A DNA stretch of 64,000 bases from Tenuibacillus multivorans (GCF_900103915.1 NZ_FNIG01000003.1:186001-250000); one strand, 5' to 3'. Counted from the stretch's first letter, positions 52,958 to 63,308 are shown. The notes: a model not told the origin generated them from the sequence alone. Program-made: numbers and translations.

Positions 52958-54500
52958 TGGCTCTTCGCTAAAAATAATGAAATTGGTCTAAAAATGGTAT
53001 AGTAGTTTCCAGTAAATCTATGAAAACCGGGCAAGGGAACAGGTTCGATTGCTTCACTCCATAATCACCACCTGATACATGCTCTTCATTCCCCGCCCTG
53101 ATAAATGTATGATTCTTGAAAGAGTGGATAAACTAAAAGTGGGCAAGGGAACGGGTTCTGTTGCGAGCGATACATGACTCCATACTGATACCTGTTCTTT
53201 TTTTATGATGTTGAAAAATCCAGTTTACCAGCAAGTAAGTAAACCATCGCCACAATATTTTTGTCGGATCGATAGTCACGGGCTTTCCTTTTGGTAGCTT
53301 GAAACAAACTATTGATGCCTTCTAGGATGCCATTGTTAAGTCTAGATTGAAACCATTGAACGACACCATTATAATGTCGACGTAATGTTTTGGCTAATTC
53401 AACCATGGGTTCTAACCGACAACGTAACCCCTATTGAATCCAATCCTCCAGCACCATTGGTGCGATTTGAGCAGGATACTGGTAAATCTCTTGAAGACAT
53501 AGACGCATGCGATAAGCTTTTGTCGTATCCAGTTCAGTATCTTTTAGTTTATCAAGCATAGCTTTTTGATTCTTTGTTAGATTTTCTTCATTTTTAAGCC
53601 AGACATATCGAGTATTTTTTAACTCCGCACAGCTTTTTCTTTCATTGCGCCGTACGGCATCGACAGCTTTGTTAGCCTCTTGAATCACGTGGAACTTATC
53701 GAATGTAATGGAAGCCTCAGGAAAGTGCTCTGAAGCCCCTTTGATAAAAGCGGGAGACATGTCCATACAGACTTCGGTTATACGGTCTGCCTTCCCACCT
53801 TGCGCCTCAAGGCGCTCTTTACATGTCTCCCAAACACTTGCATCTTTTCCTTTGGTTACGTGAATAACATTCTTTTTATCCGAGTCAACAAAAATGGTAA
53901 TATAATTGTGTCCACGTTTGGACGATGTTTCATCTGTGTTTATATGAGTAACATGGGATAAATCTTGGGTAGCAATAGCATTATCAACGTAATAGTGAAG
54001 AATTCGCCATAAGCGTGTGTCGTGTTCATTTACTAAACGACTTACCGCGCTCATGGGCATATCCTTGACTAACATCATAATCCATGCATCAAATAACTTC
54101 GTGAAGCCCGCTCGGGGCTTAATAGCCCAAGGAATATCAACTCGATGTTTTTTTCTGCACTTCTTACATTCCGTTCTTGGGTGTTCAGCGTGAATGTAAC
54201 AAGGATACTCTAAAAAGTTTAAATGTCTCCACTGTCGATCATAATCAGCAATATCAAAGATCCGCTGGTTTTTTCTACCGCAGTTAGAACAAGTCATCGT
54301 AGCTTCTTTACGAACTTTCAAATAAACATCTAGTTGCTTTTTATTTTCATCAAAAAGGTATCGACTAATGTACCATGGCTCTGGAATGTGAAATACATTT
54401 TTAGATCCTTAATTTCTACTAACATATGAAAACCACCTATCAATTTAATTTGGTAGTTTCCAGTATTGCCAAGTTAAATCATTTTAATCGGCGAAGAAGC
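52958..54500 (-). mobile_element. ISL3-family insertion sequence (inactive)
   Basis: About 1.54 kb. Left end GGCTCTTCGCTAAAAATAATG and right end (read inward) GCTTCTTCGCCGATTAAAATG are imperfect inverted repeats of ISL3 type. Both subterminal regions also contain TAGTTTCCAGTA. The 5' region repeats a GGGCAAGGGAAC block at about 53029 and 53143. No clear 8-bp target duplication is visible. Confidence 0.8.
53203..54425 (-). pseudogene. ISL3 transposase with frameshift and in-frame stop
   Basis: The reading frame from ATG 54425 loses phase at a run of five A (CTAAAAATG; six would restore it) near 54400, continues as FHIPEPWYISRYLF into the zinc-finger region CSNCGRKNQR ... CKKCRKKHRV and the DDE domain (THINTDETSSKRGHNY, VCMDMSPAFIKGA, EGINSLFQATKRKARDY), with an in-frame TAG at 53431-53433 after VLEDWIQ. 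The frame resumes at once and runs to 53203. Two separate lesions make it a pseudogene. Confidence 0.9.
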
Positions 54501-55440
54501 ATAAAAAAATCTAATCAACATCTGTTAGACTTACTTTAATAACATCGTTATCTTTAGAGAACTTCACTATTGCTAACTCCATCGTAATTGTTTCTTCTGT
54601 TACCTTACTTCCAATTTCACCTAAATTGTGTATATATTCGTCAACATCTTGAATTTCTTCTTAATTCGATATAAAAAACTAAAGAAATTGAGTGAAAATA
54701 ATTAAATAATGAGTTTATTTTTTGAGTAATTTAGATTCGAAGTACGTTGAAAACAATGAATTTTAACTAAAAATAAAGAGCACATCATTAAATGAATATT
54801 GCCATACAAAAAGTACAATCTTGTCAGATTTCAGGTACACTTAGGACATGAAATAGGGACACCTGTGACACCTAATGATACACCTAAGTATTTCCATTTA
54901 TATACTTATAAACTAGAAGCGAAATAACGTAGACTAAATAAACTAGAGAGAAGTGCACTTTATTTGGAGTGGCGAGTGTGATAGCCTTGGCTGGCTATGC
55001 CAAGGTTAATAAAAGCTGGCTGCTTGGCTAGAGAATTATAACCGCAGAGGCTCCAAGTAAAGCGACAATATGGCAACTGTATCTTCATTTCAAACCGTTT
55101 TTAAGGGCGTGTCCCTCTAATGGCATTACTGTCCCTAAAACATGGCAAACATGTCTCTTTTCGTTGGTAATATACATTAAAATTACATTCTATAAATATT
55201 AATATATCCGAACAATATCTATAGGGATTTTTGACAAAACCATATACACGACATCAAATCTATTAAACTCTAGTCTTATATTCTCCTACCACGTCTCTTA
55301 TGTTAGGATCGATTTCATCTTTTAATTCCAAACGATCATAAAATATAGAAAATTCTAATTATTGCTTCAATTATTTTATTAACTATATTAAACTAATATA
55401 TGTGGGGATGAGGAAGAAAATGGTTGTTTATAATTAAATT
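54501..55440. other. Degenerate intergenic region with gene and IS scraps
   Basis: No intact gene in 940 bases. It holds the frame fragment at 54511-54660, a short segment CCTTGGCTGGCTATGCCAAGG (about 54974) typical of IS-flanking debris, and 'GGGACA'-type IS scraps around 54865 and 55115 that recur near 57105. Confidence 0.6.
54511..54660 (-). pseudogene. Fragment of an unidentified coding sequence
   Basis: Open minus frame of 49 codons (EEIQDVDEYIHNLGEIGSK ... VKFSKDNDVIKVSLTDVD then TAG) with protein-like composition, no start codon region, starting immediately beside the ISL3 end. It looks like the C-terminal part of a gene cut by the insertion. Family unknown. Confidence 0.45.
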
Positions 55441-56058
55441 ATGAATGGATGCGATACTATTAATAAGTTAAAATTCATGTTTACAGTAATGTTATTTGGT
55501 TCCTTATTTTTTAATATTCATCATAATCAAGCAAATGCACAATCAGATTTAGTTCAGGATGAGAATGAGGAAATAGTTTACAGTGAAGTCTACCTAATAT
55601 ATCCGGAAGATGAGAATATTCCAAATAATATTGAATCAAAAGAATTTATTGAAAACAACAAAGAATTGGTTTTAAAGGGCACAGATGAATTACGTAATGA
55701 ATTACGTAATGAATTAATTAAAAGTGAGGATTCTGAAATTGAGGATTTACCAAGTGGGCACGCTACTTTAACTTGTAATTTGGACTCAAATGATTTAGTC
55801 TGCGATTGGACGTCAATACTTTATTCTGATTATATTACATACGTTAATCAGAAACTGGATTATTATAGTAATGGATATTGGATACATGAGGATCAATTCA
55901 ACTATCCCAATCCACTTGCTACTAGATCTGTTAGTGATCAAGGAGAGGTAAAAAATGCTATAAGTGGTGAGTGGAGAATGCATTTAAACGGATCTGTTAC
56001 AGGAAGGTATGCAGTCTATCAACTCCACAGTTACTCAAAATATATTGATGTTCCTTAA
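55441..56058 (+). CDS. Secreted orphan protein
   Basis: 205 residues. Signal peptide of about 34 residues (KLKFMFTVMLFGSLFFNI, cleavage near ANAQS). The mature part is acidic with a Cys pair (LTCNLDSNDLVCDWT) and ends in a Trp/Tyr-rich segment GEWRMHLNGSVTGRYAVYQL. A 12-bp tandem repeat encodes RNELRNEL. No strong ribosome binding site is seen before the ATG at 55441; a start at codon 13 is possible. No family recognised. Confidence 0.55.
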   Translation: MNGCDTINKLKFMFTVMLFGSLFFNIHHNQANAQSDLVQDENEEIVYSEVYLIYPEDENIPNNIESKEFIENNKELVLKGTDELRNELRNELIKSEDSEIEDLPSGHATLTCNLDSNDLVCDWTSILYSDYITYVNQKLDYYSNGYWIHEDQFNYPNPLATRSVSDQGEVKNAISGEWRMHLNGSVTGRYAVYQLHSYSKYIDVP

Positions 56059-56378
56059 ATTAAATAGCTTTTAATATAAGAATCTTACTTATCCCCACAT
56101 CCAATTTTATTTTTATTATATTCCTATTTACGTTGTATATATACGGATTGAATATTTAGTTAATCTAAAAAAAGGAAAAACCTTACCAATGGCGACACCG
56201 TCCGTTTGGTAAATATGCATATGGACTTCTGCGATTAATGACAATTATAAAAATAGTTGATTACCACGTTTTTCACTAAAAATAAATCGATTTCCCGGCA
56301 ACAATAATTAACACTGAATTTCACCGGGACAAGTCAAATGCAACGTTAGGGATTATATACCAAAAAAGGGTGATTATC
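56059..56378. other. AT-rich intergenic region, nothing recognised
   Basis: 320 bases without an ORF of note; a poorly conserved hairpin near TTTTTTTTATT-like tracts and no clear terminator. Confidence 0.5.
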
Positions 56379-57050
56379 ATGTATCCATGGCTTATTCCAG
56401 TGAAGAAACACTATGAAAATAATGAGGACCTTATCGCAGAAGTTAGTATTGAAAGGATAACAGCTAGAGATTATAGAGAAATACTAACTCCAGCATGCCA
56501 ATTTTTTTCATATTCTTCTTACGTTCTTCAAACCGAAGTTTATGTCTCTATTCCAACACCCAGTAGAGAAGCTGAAAGCTTAGTCTTAGAACAATTAGCA
56601 CCTCACTATAAAAAGATCATGAAAGAGAGCATAGGGAATAAAACTTATCGATATAACTTGATTGGTTTAAAACCTAAAACTCTAACTCTTTTTAGGTATT
56701 ATGAAACTTCAGGAAAATTATATTCTATTGTACCAGATATGGTTAAAAGTAATTCTATAATTCAATTCGATGAAAAGTACTTTAAAAATGCAGATATCAG
56801 AGAATATTCTATAGATATAAGTCAGCTGAAACCTTTAAAGATAGCTGGCACTGAAAGTTTATACCAATTCTTGAAACAAACATTTTTTGCAAGTGAAGGA
56901 GTCATACGTATGCAGCCTGTAGGTTGGAAATTAAAAAGTGATTTAATCGAATCACCTTCTCTAAGAAGTTTGAGTACCTATGCTTCTAAGATTCATATAA
57001 CTGTTAATTTATATAATAGAGATATTTTAGGAGTTGATATTTTTAGTTAA
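56379..57050 (+). CDS. Orphan soluble protein, unknown
   Basis: 223 residues, no signal or membrane segment, evenly mixed charges. ATG at 56379 has AAAAGGGTGATT upstream; the GTG at 56370 overlaps it. Motifs such as VSIPTPSREAESLVLEQLAPHY do not lead me to a family. Followed by an IS256-type element and preceded by another orphan. Confidence 0.55.
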   Translation: MYPWLIPVKKHYENNEDLIAEVSIERITARDYREILTPACQFFSYSSYVLQTEVYVSIPTPSREAESLVLEQLAPHYKKIMKESIGNKTYRYNLIGLKPKTLTLFRYYETSGKLYSIVPDMVKSNSIIQFDEKYFKNADIREYSIDISQLKPLKIAGTESLYQFLKQTFFASEGVIRMQPVGWKLKSDLIESPSLRSLSTYASKIHITVNLYNRDILGVDIFS

Positions 57051-57315
57051 TTACTTAGAAAAAAAGCATATTACTTACGAAAAGAGAAAGTGGTGTCATT
57101 TTTTTAGGGACATTAACGTCGTTTCTGGGACACACAAAAAACCGAATTGGAATAGAGATAGAGTAGCCAAGGGTTTGTCAAATAAAGTGTGTAAGTAGTA
57201 ACGTTTAGATGAACTTCTCCGTATTTATAGCAGTCAATTGTATATTAGGATAAGAACTCCTGACTCGATGCTAAAGCCAGCCACAGCTTTGCTGCTTGCC
57301 ATTGACCATAGCGCC

Positions 57316-57368
57316 CGATTCTAAGTATTCGGACGGTGTGGTCCCCACCGTCCGAATACTTAGAATCG
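57316..57368. repeat. 23-bp perfect inverted repeat inside the IS256 3' region
   Basis: Arms 57316-57338 and 57346-57368 (starting CGATTCTAAGTATTCGGACG) are exactly complementary around a 7-nt loop TGGTCCC. No T tract follows on either strand, so it is not a typical terminator. In such a position it could be a transposon end, protein binding site or replication-dependent hairpin. Confidence 0.85.
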
Positions 57369-57516
57369 ATTTGTCCGTGTTATCATTTGTTGCAGGGAAC
57401 CCTTCAGGCTTTATTTTTTGGCTTACCTGCATGAATACCACAACACGGACAAAAGCGAAGGTCAATGGTGGCGTTCGTGATACGAGTTCTATTGAGGCCA
57501 TACACCTTTCTAATCG

Positions 57517-58751
57517 CTAGCTATACTTAAGTACTTTATCTTCAAACCCTTCATGTACAAGTAGCTGATTCCGGACTAAGGACCAATTTTGAATAAAGCC
57601 TCCGTCCCATTTAGCTTCTAATTCCTTTACGCGTAAAAATAATACTTTTAAAAGAGCTGTCTCGTCAGGAAATGCTCCTTTTTGTGTTACTTTTCTAAAG
57701 CTGGAATGAATGGCTTCAACCGCATTCGTGGTATACATGATCTTACGTATAGCACTACCATAATCAAATAACTGTTCAACGTGATGAAAATGCTTCGTCC
57801 ACACATTAATGGCGCCAGGGTATGCCGACCATGTTTGTTTAAATGTCTCAAATGCGCTTTGACATGCCTTAAGGTTTTGGGCACCATACACTTTTTTCAG
57901 TGAGGCTGTAAAAGCCTTATAGTCCTTACTTGGCACATATTTGATCGAATTACGAATCAAATGGACAATACATCGCTGAGCAGTGACATTTGGGTAAATC
58001 GCACGAGCACCTTCCTCTAATCCACTGACACCATCCATGGAAATGAAGAAAATGTCCTCGACGCCTCTTGCCTTAATCTCATCAAAAATTTGCATCCATT
58101 TGTGCTTACTTTCTGTTTCATTTAACCACAAGCCAAGAATCTCTTTTTTCCTTCCATGTTATAACCTAGAATGGTGTATATGGTATACTTCTTAGTTTCA
58201 TAGTTATTCCGAATAGTTGTAAACATACAGTCAACAAAAAGGAAGGGATAGCAGTTACTTAACGGACGAGATTGCCACTCCTCTAATTCCGTAATTACTG
58301 TATCTGTGATATCCGAAATCATATCATGGGAAACTGAAAAACCATAAATATCCTCAATAGTAGATGAAATGTCACGTTGTGACATGCCTTTGGCATACAT
58401 GGAAATCACTTTATCTTCAATGGCCGAAACGTCTTTTTGACGCTTAGGAATGAGTTGTGGATCAAATGATCCATCACGATCACGAGGGGTAGCTATTTTC
58501 ACTTCTCCAGAGGTCGTGTGTAACGTTTTTTTACCAAATCCATTTCTTCTATTTAGCGATTCTTTTTCACCTTTATCATTCGATTCATAGCCAAGATGAT
58601 AATTCATTTCACCTTTTAACATCGCTTCAAACATTGGTCCAAAAATGTCTTTTAGAGCATTCTGCATCTCTTCTACAGATTTCGGTTGGTACTCTTCGAT
58701 AATTTTATTAGCTAAGTTGACTGATTTCGGATCACGCTTAATTTTCGTCAT
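57517..58751 (-). pseudogene. IS256-family transposase, split by a -1 frameshift at A AAA AAG
   Basis: Mutator-type transposase. First frame from ATG 58751 (GGGAGG upstream) has the N-terminal domain and NRRNGFGKKTLHTTSGEVKI, PRDRDGSFDP, VSHDMISDITD, then ends at TAA soon after NMEGKKRFLACG. The -1 frame continues LWLNETESKHKWMQIFDEIK, ISMDGVSGLEEG, IVHLIRNSIKYV, YTTNAVEAIHSSFRK to 57517. The join is at GGAAAAAAGAG (58143-58153), in frame GGA AAA AAG: an A AAA AAG heptamer. One more A would restore the normal frame. Confidence 0.88.
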
Positions 58752-58798
58752 TAGAATTCCTCCCAATTTCAAATATAATCAGTCTAGGTAAATAAAAA

Positions 58799-58852
58799 AA
58801 TCTAAACCGGTAAGTAGAAGCCGTACGCTCTTCTACTTACACAGTTTAGATT
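58799..58852 (-). terminator. Two-part hairpin at the IS256 promoter end
   Basis: Nested stems AATCTAAAC / GTTTAGATT (9 bp) and TAAGTAGAAG / CTTCTACTTA (10 bp), followed on the minus strand by a T tract. It overlaps the terminal repeat and would stop transcripts entering the transposase from outside. Confidence 0.75.
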
Positions 58853-58881
58853 ACACTCTCAAGAAATTGGACATCTTGTGA

Positions 58882-58936
58882 AATGGCGTCCCAGGCAGGA
58901 TTCGAACCTGCGACCCACAGCTTAGAAGGCTGTTGC
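58882..58936 (-). repeat. attL-like copy of the 3' part of tRNA-Arg(TCT)
   Basis: 55 bp identical to 63307-63361 and comprising the anticodon loop through the CCA end of tRNA-Arg(TCT) plus two bases beyond. It is not a functional tRNA. With the intact gene it brackets 4.4 kb, as left by a tRNA-targeting integrase. Confidence 0.93.
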
Positions 58937-59037
58937 CGAACCATGTTCATACGGCTTAATCAAGTTCCTACCTAATATTTAAAGGTGTTTCTACAAATCA
59001 GTAAAAATCTTATTTTACCGTTTAAGATTTAAAAATG

Positions 59038-59601
59038 TCAATAACTTTCTAATTCTTGTTTAATATCATTATTTATTGAATCAATTATCTGGGTGATTTC
59101 GGATAGTACTTCCTCAGAGGTTGTACCCATAATACCCAATCCTTTTTCCCCATAAAAAATTGAATATAATTTATTATTATGATCTTTTATAATAGTCGAA
59201 ATTTTATAAATTATATACTCGTCATTTATACTACCTTTTATAATTTTATTTAATAAATTCTCAATTTTCCATATTTTATCTTCATATATCTGTGAATGTC
59301 TTTCTTCCATCGGCCAAACATAACTTATATTTTTTCCATTCGAATTTAAACTACTTATATCTTTTTCAATTGCATTAAAAAATAATCTATTTTCTGTTTC
59401 ATTAAAATCATTATTATATAAATCTAAAGTGCCTGAAATGCTATCTAAATCATTATGAAATTTTAACAAAAAATCATATAGTAAACGTTCTTGTTTAGTT
59501 ATCTCCTCATTATTGTCTCCCTGATTTATTTTTGTTTGATATAAAAATACAATACCTAGTAATATTACTATTATTAGAATTATTTTTAATAAAATTTTCA
59601 C
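59038..59601 (-). CDS. Membrane-anchored orphan protein
   Basis: 187 residues from GTG 59601, which is set by AGAGGAGTGTAAAC; the start 59640 has none. One N-terminal helix (ILLKIILIIVILLGIVFLY) with a short cytosolic end; the rest is a predominantly helical, Asn/Ile/Glu-rich domain outside. No family recognised. Very AT-rich compared with the core genes; lies within the tRNA-flanked island. Confidence 0.6.
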   Translation of the reverse strand: MKILLKIILIIVILLGIVFLYQTKINQGDNNEEITKQERLLYDFLLKFHNDLDSISGTLDLYNNDFNETENRLFFNAIEKDISSLNSNGKNISYVWPMEERHSQIYEDKIWKIENLLNKIIKGSINDEYIIYKISTIIKDHNNKLYSIFYGEKGLGIMGTTSEEVLSEITQIIDSINNDIKQELESY

Positions 59602-59704
59602 GTTTACACTCCTCTGATTCATTATGTAAAAAGATATCAAATTAATTACTATAAACCTCTACTTTACGTATATTAATTTTATAACCCTACCATTAAAAAA
59701 TAAA

Positions 59705-59735
59705 GTGCTCTTTAGTAATATTTACTAAAGAGCAC
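59705..59735 (-). terminator. Terminator after the 361-residue secreted protein
   Basis: GTGCTCTTTAGTAA and its complement TTACTAAAGAGCAC form a 14-bp perfect stem; TTTATTTTTT follows on the minus strand. Confidence 0.92.
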
Positions 59736-59744
59736 CCAATAATA

Positions 59745-60830
59745 TTAATCTGTTACAGGCACATCATAATAAAAATTATTAACACCATTATGGTATGCAT
59801 AAACCCAATCATAGCCATCATACGCATAAGAATGATATAATAAGTCGGATTCAACATGAATTCTTAAGTTGCTATCAATCTCTGCTTTAGCAGTATCAAC
59901 TTCATATCTTGCTCCAAACCCTCTATCAGTCTCTTCATAAGGGCTTCCATCGTCAATATAAAAAAGATTAGTAAAACTATAACTTAAATTTTCTGTTCCT
60001 GTGCCGTCTATTGATACTCCATCAGTTGTTACTGGTATTGAAATAATACCTAATTCTTTAATATAAAACGGAATATTGAATGTTTCTTCATTATCATCTT
60101 CTGGGCTAACTGTATCAAATGCAGCAGCGTCATAGGTAGATAATTCTAAGTCATATTCTCTTACAAGAGTATGATCCACAATATATCCTTTATTTTCCCA
60201 ATATTCATTTACTTTATCAGTTTTAGTTGTACTTCTCAAAGAATGATAATCTGATTGGCCTTTTCCAATTTCCGACGGTCCTTCTACAACAGTACGTTGA
60301 TAAAATCCATTAAAATCTCTCAATTCATTATAATAATCATTCATTGCATCATAATTAGTGTTTTTTGTCACTTTTGGAGATGATCCATCAAATATATAAG
60401 TTTCACCATTCTTCAATTCAATATGTTCTGATGACTTGTAAGTTTCAATATTAATAACTGCATCAAATTTTTCGGTAGTTTTATCTAGATAAAGCATTGC
60501 ATTGAAGGTCTTATTTGATGAAGAATTAACAGTCCCTTTATAAGTATATTTTTCTCCATTATTAGAAGAAACTAATTTGCCTACCAACTTGATAATTTCT
60601 TCGTTTTCAGTTGTAATTTCACCCATAAAAGACTCACCAGCTTTAAACTTACCAGTAACCGCTTCTCCTTCTTTTAAAACCGTAGTTTCAGAATCAATAA
60701 AATTCATAGTTGAGCTTGCCTTGATTCCTTCTTTTTTAACATTAATTTTTGATTCAGCACTGATGTTTAAAGAGAGAGCTATTATCATTACAAGCAAAAA
60801 CCCAAATAAGATTATACGACCAATTTTCAT
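59745..60830 (-). CDS. Secreted orphan protein of the island
   Basis: 361 residues from ATG 60830 (TATAGGAGGT upstream, 9 nt away; the TTG at 60857 is inferior). Signal peptide of about 25 residues (MKIGRIILFGFLLVMIIALS ... SAES). Mature protein of beta-rich repeats: paired segments KLVSSNNGEKYTYKGTVNSS and IETYKSSEHIELKNGETY, later IDGTGTENLSYSFTNLFYIDDG and a Tyr-rich end. No family recognised. AT-rich; with its own strong terminator. Confidence 0.65.
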   Translation of the reverse strand: MKIGRIILFGFLLVMIIALSLNISAESKINVKKEGIKASSTMNFIDSETTVLKEGEAVTGKFKAGESFMGEITTENEEIIKLVGKLVSSNNGEKYTYKGTVNSSSNKTFNAMLYLDKTTEKFDAVINIETYKSSEHIELKNGETYIFDGSSPKVTKNTNYDAMNDYYNELRDFNGFYQRTVVEGPSEIGKGQSDYHSLRSTTKTDKVNEYWENKGYIVDHTLVREYDLELSTYDAAAFDTVSPEDDNEETFNIPFYIKELGIISIPVTTDGVSIDGTGTENLSYSFTNLFYIDDGSPYEETDRGFGARYEVDTAKAEIDSNLRIHVESDLLYHSYAYDGYDWVYAYHNGVNNFYYDVPVTD

Positions 60831-61551
60831 AATAAACGTACCTCCTATAAATTTCAAGTTTACAAAGTAGTGATGTTAATAATAGAAATTTTCACCTCCT
60901 TTTTCCAATATAATAACCATAAATTATAATATTTAACAATCTCATTCTCAGCCAATTACATACAATTTTGAAAACTTATGATGATATTATCTCCAAATAT
61001 CTCCAAATATCTAAAATAATATAAACATTGGAATATTTTATAAAAAATAACATACACCTAAATCTGTGGTAGCTGTTATATATTTTGGTTTTTCCTCTAA
61101 AGTTCGAAAATTTGATCCTTAGGGATCATAACTTACTCGAAAGTACATCGAATCTATTATTTTTTTTACAGTTTTTTGGGTTCATTAAATAAGCATGTAA
61201 CACTGGAAATTAATACAAGTTGGTACTTTTGGGATGGATTATACGAGTTACGTTAAAAATGATGTATAAATTGTTGGAAACCACGAGGTGTAGTTCCCAA
61301 ACTTTAGATAAAGTTTTCGAGCATGCTTAACCATTTTGGGTGCTAACGTACTCGGGGTCTAGATTACCATTTTTCCTACACCGGAACACTCTCTTCTTGA
61401 CAGGTTCATCATCTGATTTTATGCTTTCTTGACCTATGATGCGGAGCGTCCTTCATGGGACACGCCTCCTTCTATGATGAGATATGTGATCGGAAAACCA
61501 ACTTTAGTCTTACCATGAAGAGAGGCATTTTTTAACCAACGCTAAAAGCTA
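60831..61551. other. AT-rich intergenic region of the island
   Basis: About 720 bases without a real ORF. Noted: promoter region of the secreted gene, a 10-bp tandem repeat (ATCTCCAAAT, about 60990), a palindrome TGATCCTTAGGGATCA (61111), and from about 61260 a stretch less AT-rich that may be decayed IS sequence; translations are full of stops. Confidence 0.5.
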
Positions 61552-61620
61552 CCCCTAGCATAGCGAGGCCACTGAAAAACTGTTAGTTTTTTAATAGATT
61601 TAATTGTAGTTTAATAAAAA

Positions 61621-61658
61621 ATAGCTGATTTCGGAAAATTAAATCCGAAATCAGCTAT
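61621..61658. terminator. Terminator of the IS1182 transposase
   Basis: 15-bp perfect stem ATAGCTGATTTCGGA / TCCGAAATCAGCTAT with T tracts on either strand. Confidence 0.85.
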
Positions 61659-61661
61659 TTT

Positions 61662-63125
61662 TTATATAGGTTTACGAGTTTCTGTTGTTCTATATTTCTT
61701 TAGTTTTAGAATTCGTTTTATATTAGCGGTAAATATTGCCATTGCTCCTTGTAAATGCATGCCTTCAAGACCCGAGGTCAAGGCAACCTCATATCCGTGT
61801 CTGTGCTTCAATTCATTATTTTTTGCTTCAATTTTGTAGCGTTCTTTAGCTTTTTCTTTAAATTCATCACTATTTTGAAAGGTTAATTGTTCGTTATGTT
61901 CTTTCGACTTAATACTTACGGAATAGGATTTCGTTTTTGCTCCTGGAGTATAGCAACCATCTCTTAAAGGACATCTCTTCCATTTCTCAACATCAAAATA
62001 GTAAGTTATAGTCTGGTTCTTGCTTTGATCTTTTTTTGCCCTGCTTGGATTTTCGAATAGCCATGTGTCCTGCTGGACACACATACATTCCAGCATCTTT
62101 GATGTATTCAAATTCATCCCCTTGACGGTTGCCATTAGAAATAATGGAATGTAATTTTGAGACTAATTTCAAATTATTCTTCGAAGCATACTTCAAGTTT
62201 TCTTTCAGAATACGCAGTATCACCAATAATGTCCTCAACTTCTATTCCACATGCTTGACTCTTTTGAATTAATGTATTTAGTTGTTTTCCATCATTTTTT
62301 TCACCAGTGCTGCGGTAATAATACGTTCTTCACTCATTGCCAAGTGAGTCTTGAAACCAAAAAATGAGGAATCAGAAGATTTATGACCAACTCAAGCATT
62401 AGGATCATTAGATTCTTGGAGAAATTCAATATCATCTTCAACCGTTTCTTTTAAAAGATTCAATGGCTCTTTTATTTTTGGATACTTTTTTAATGTTGGT
62501 TCTTGATCAATTACTTTGATAAGTTCTTGAGTATAATTAATTTCAGCCTCAATTGTATCGGATTGGGGTTTTTTTGGGAACTTTTCTTTCATTGATTCAT
62601 CGATCTTATAAATTTCATTACGAACATTTTTCGATCGATACGTAGTATTTCTTGAGGCTTCAATTGGTTGTATCTAGCTTTTGTATGCGTCGCGTCGACA
62701 ATAATTGATTTAGCTTGGATAATATCATGTTCATTAGCTGTCCTGACCGTTTTCCAATCAAAAGATCAAGAAGATTCTCGTCTTTTAATCGCCTACGTCG
62801 AAAGTGGGTCAATAAACTTGGATCAATAACATCATCTTCTGGTTCCATTTCAAGAAAGTACTTAAAAGACATATCAACACGTGCACGATTAATCAGATCT
62901 ACATCAGATAGATTATATATTAAGATATTTAAACATACGAATAAGATGGACGGTGTTCCGTCCATTGTCGTGACAATATTTATCCTTCAATTCATCATAA
63001 ACAAATGAAAAATCGACCAAATCATTGATTTGTCTAAGATGGTCTTCTGGAATAAGGGCATCATATAATCCCAAGTAATCACTAAGGTTTAACGAAAGTT
63101 GACGTTCAATCATCCAATCCCTCAC
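61662..63125 (-). pseudogene. IS1182 transposase, multiple frameshifts
   Basis: Start MRDWMIERQLSLNLSDYLG at 63125, then family pieces spread over several frames: FSFVYDELKDKYCHDNGRN, DPSLLTHFRRRRLKDENLLD, ADAGMYVCPAGHMAIR, WKRCPLRDGC, RYKIEAKNNELKHRHGYEVA and GLEGMHLQGAMAIFTANIKRI. At least three frame changes and an internal stop; no complete product. Confidence 0.88.
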
Positions 63126-63308
63126 TTTTATGTACTACCTTTATTGCAAAGGAAATCAGTCCATCTTTTTCCTAAAAAATGGTAAAAGATGGACTGATAT
63201 TTTAAAATATTGGACTTTTTCAGTGACCTCAACATAGCCAGGGGTTTTCTAACACATTAAAAAAAGCTCAATCCCTTGTGATTAAAGGGATTGAGCATGT
63301 TAAAGTAA

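Larger units (their letters stand above)
57183..58848 (-). mobile_element. IS256-type insertion sequence with an unusually long 3' region
   Basis: The ends TAAAGTGTGTAAGTAG (57183-57198) and, on the minus strand, TAAACTGTGTAAGTAG (58848-58833) match at 15 of 16 positions and point inward, so the element is about 1.67 kb. IS256 members are usually near 1.3 kb; here about 330 bases lie between the stop of the transposase (57517) and the end, including a 23-bp perfect palindrome. Target duplication was not identified. Confidence 0.75.
61552..63244 (-). mobile_element. IS1182-family insertion sequence (degenerate)
   Basis: 1.69 kb. Ends CCCCTAGCATAGCGAGGCCA (61552 on) and, read inward from 63244, CCCCTGGCTATGTTGAGGTC are imperfect inverted repeats continuing into CACTGAAAAA on both sides. 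Contains a transposase relic on the minus strand and a bidirectional hairpin at its 3' end. Confidence 0.78.

Noticed and set aside
57271-57520. Two opposite ORFs of 74 and 76 codons over the 23-bp palindrome
   Set aside because: Both are open at the same place because of base composition; neither has a start context or a recognisable domain.
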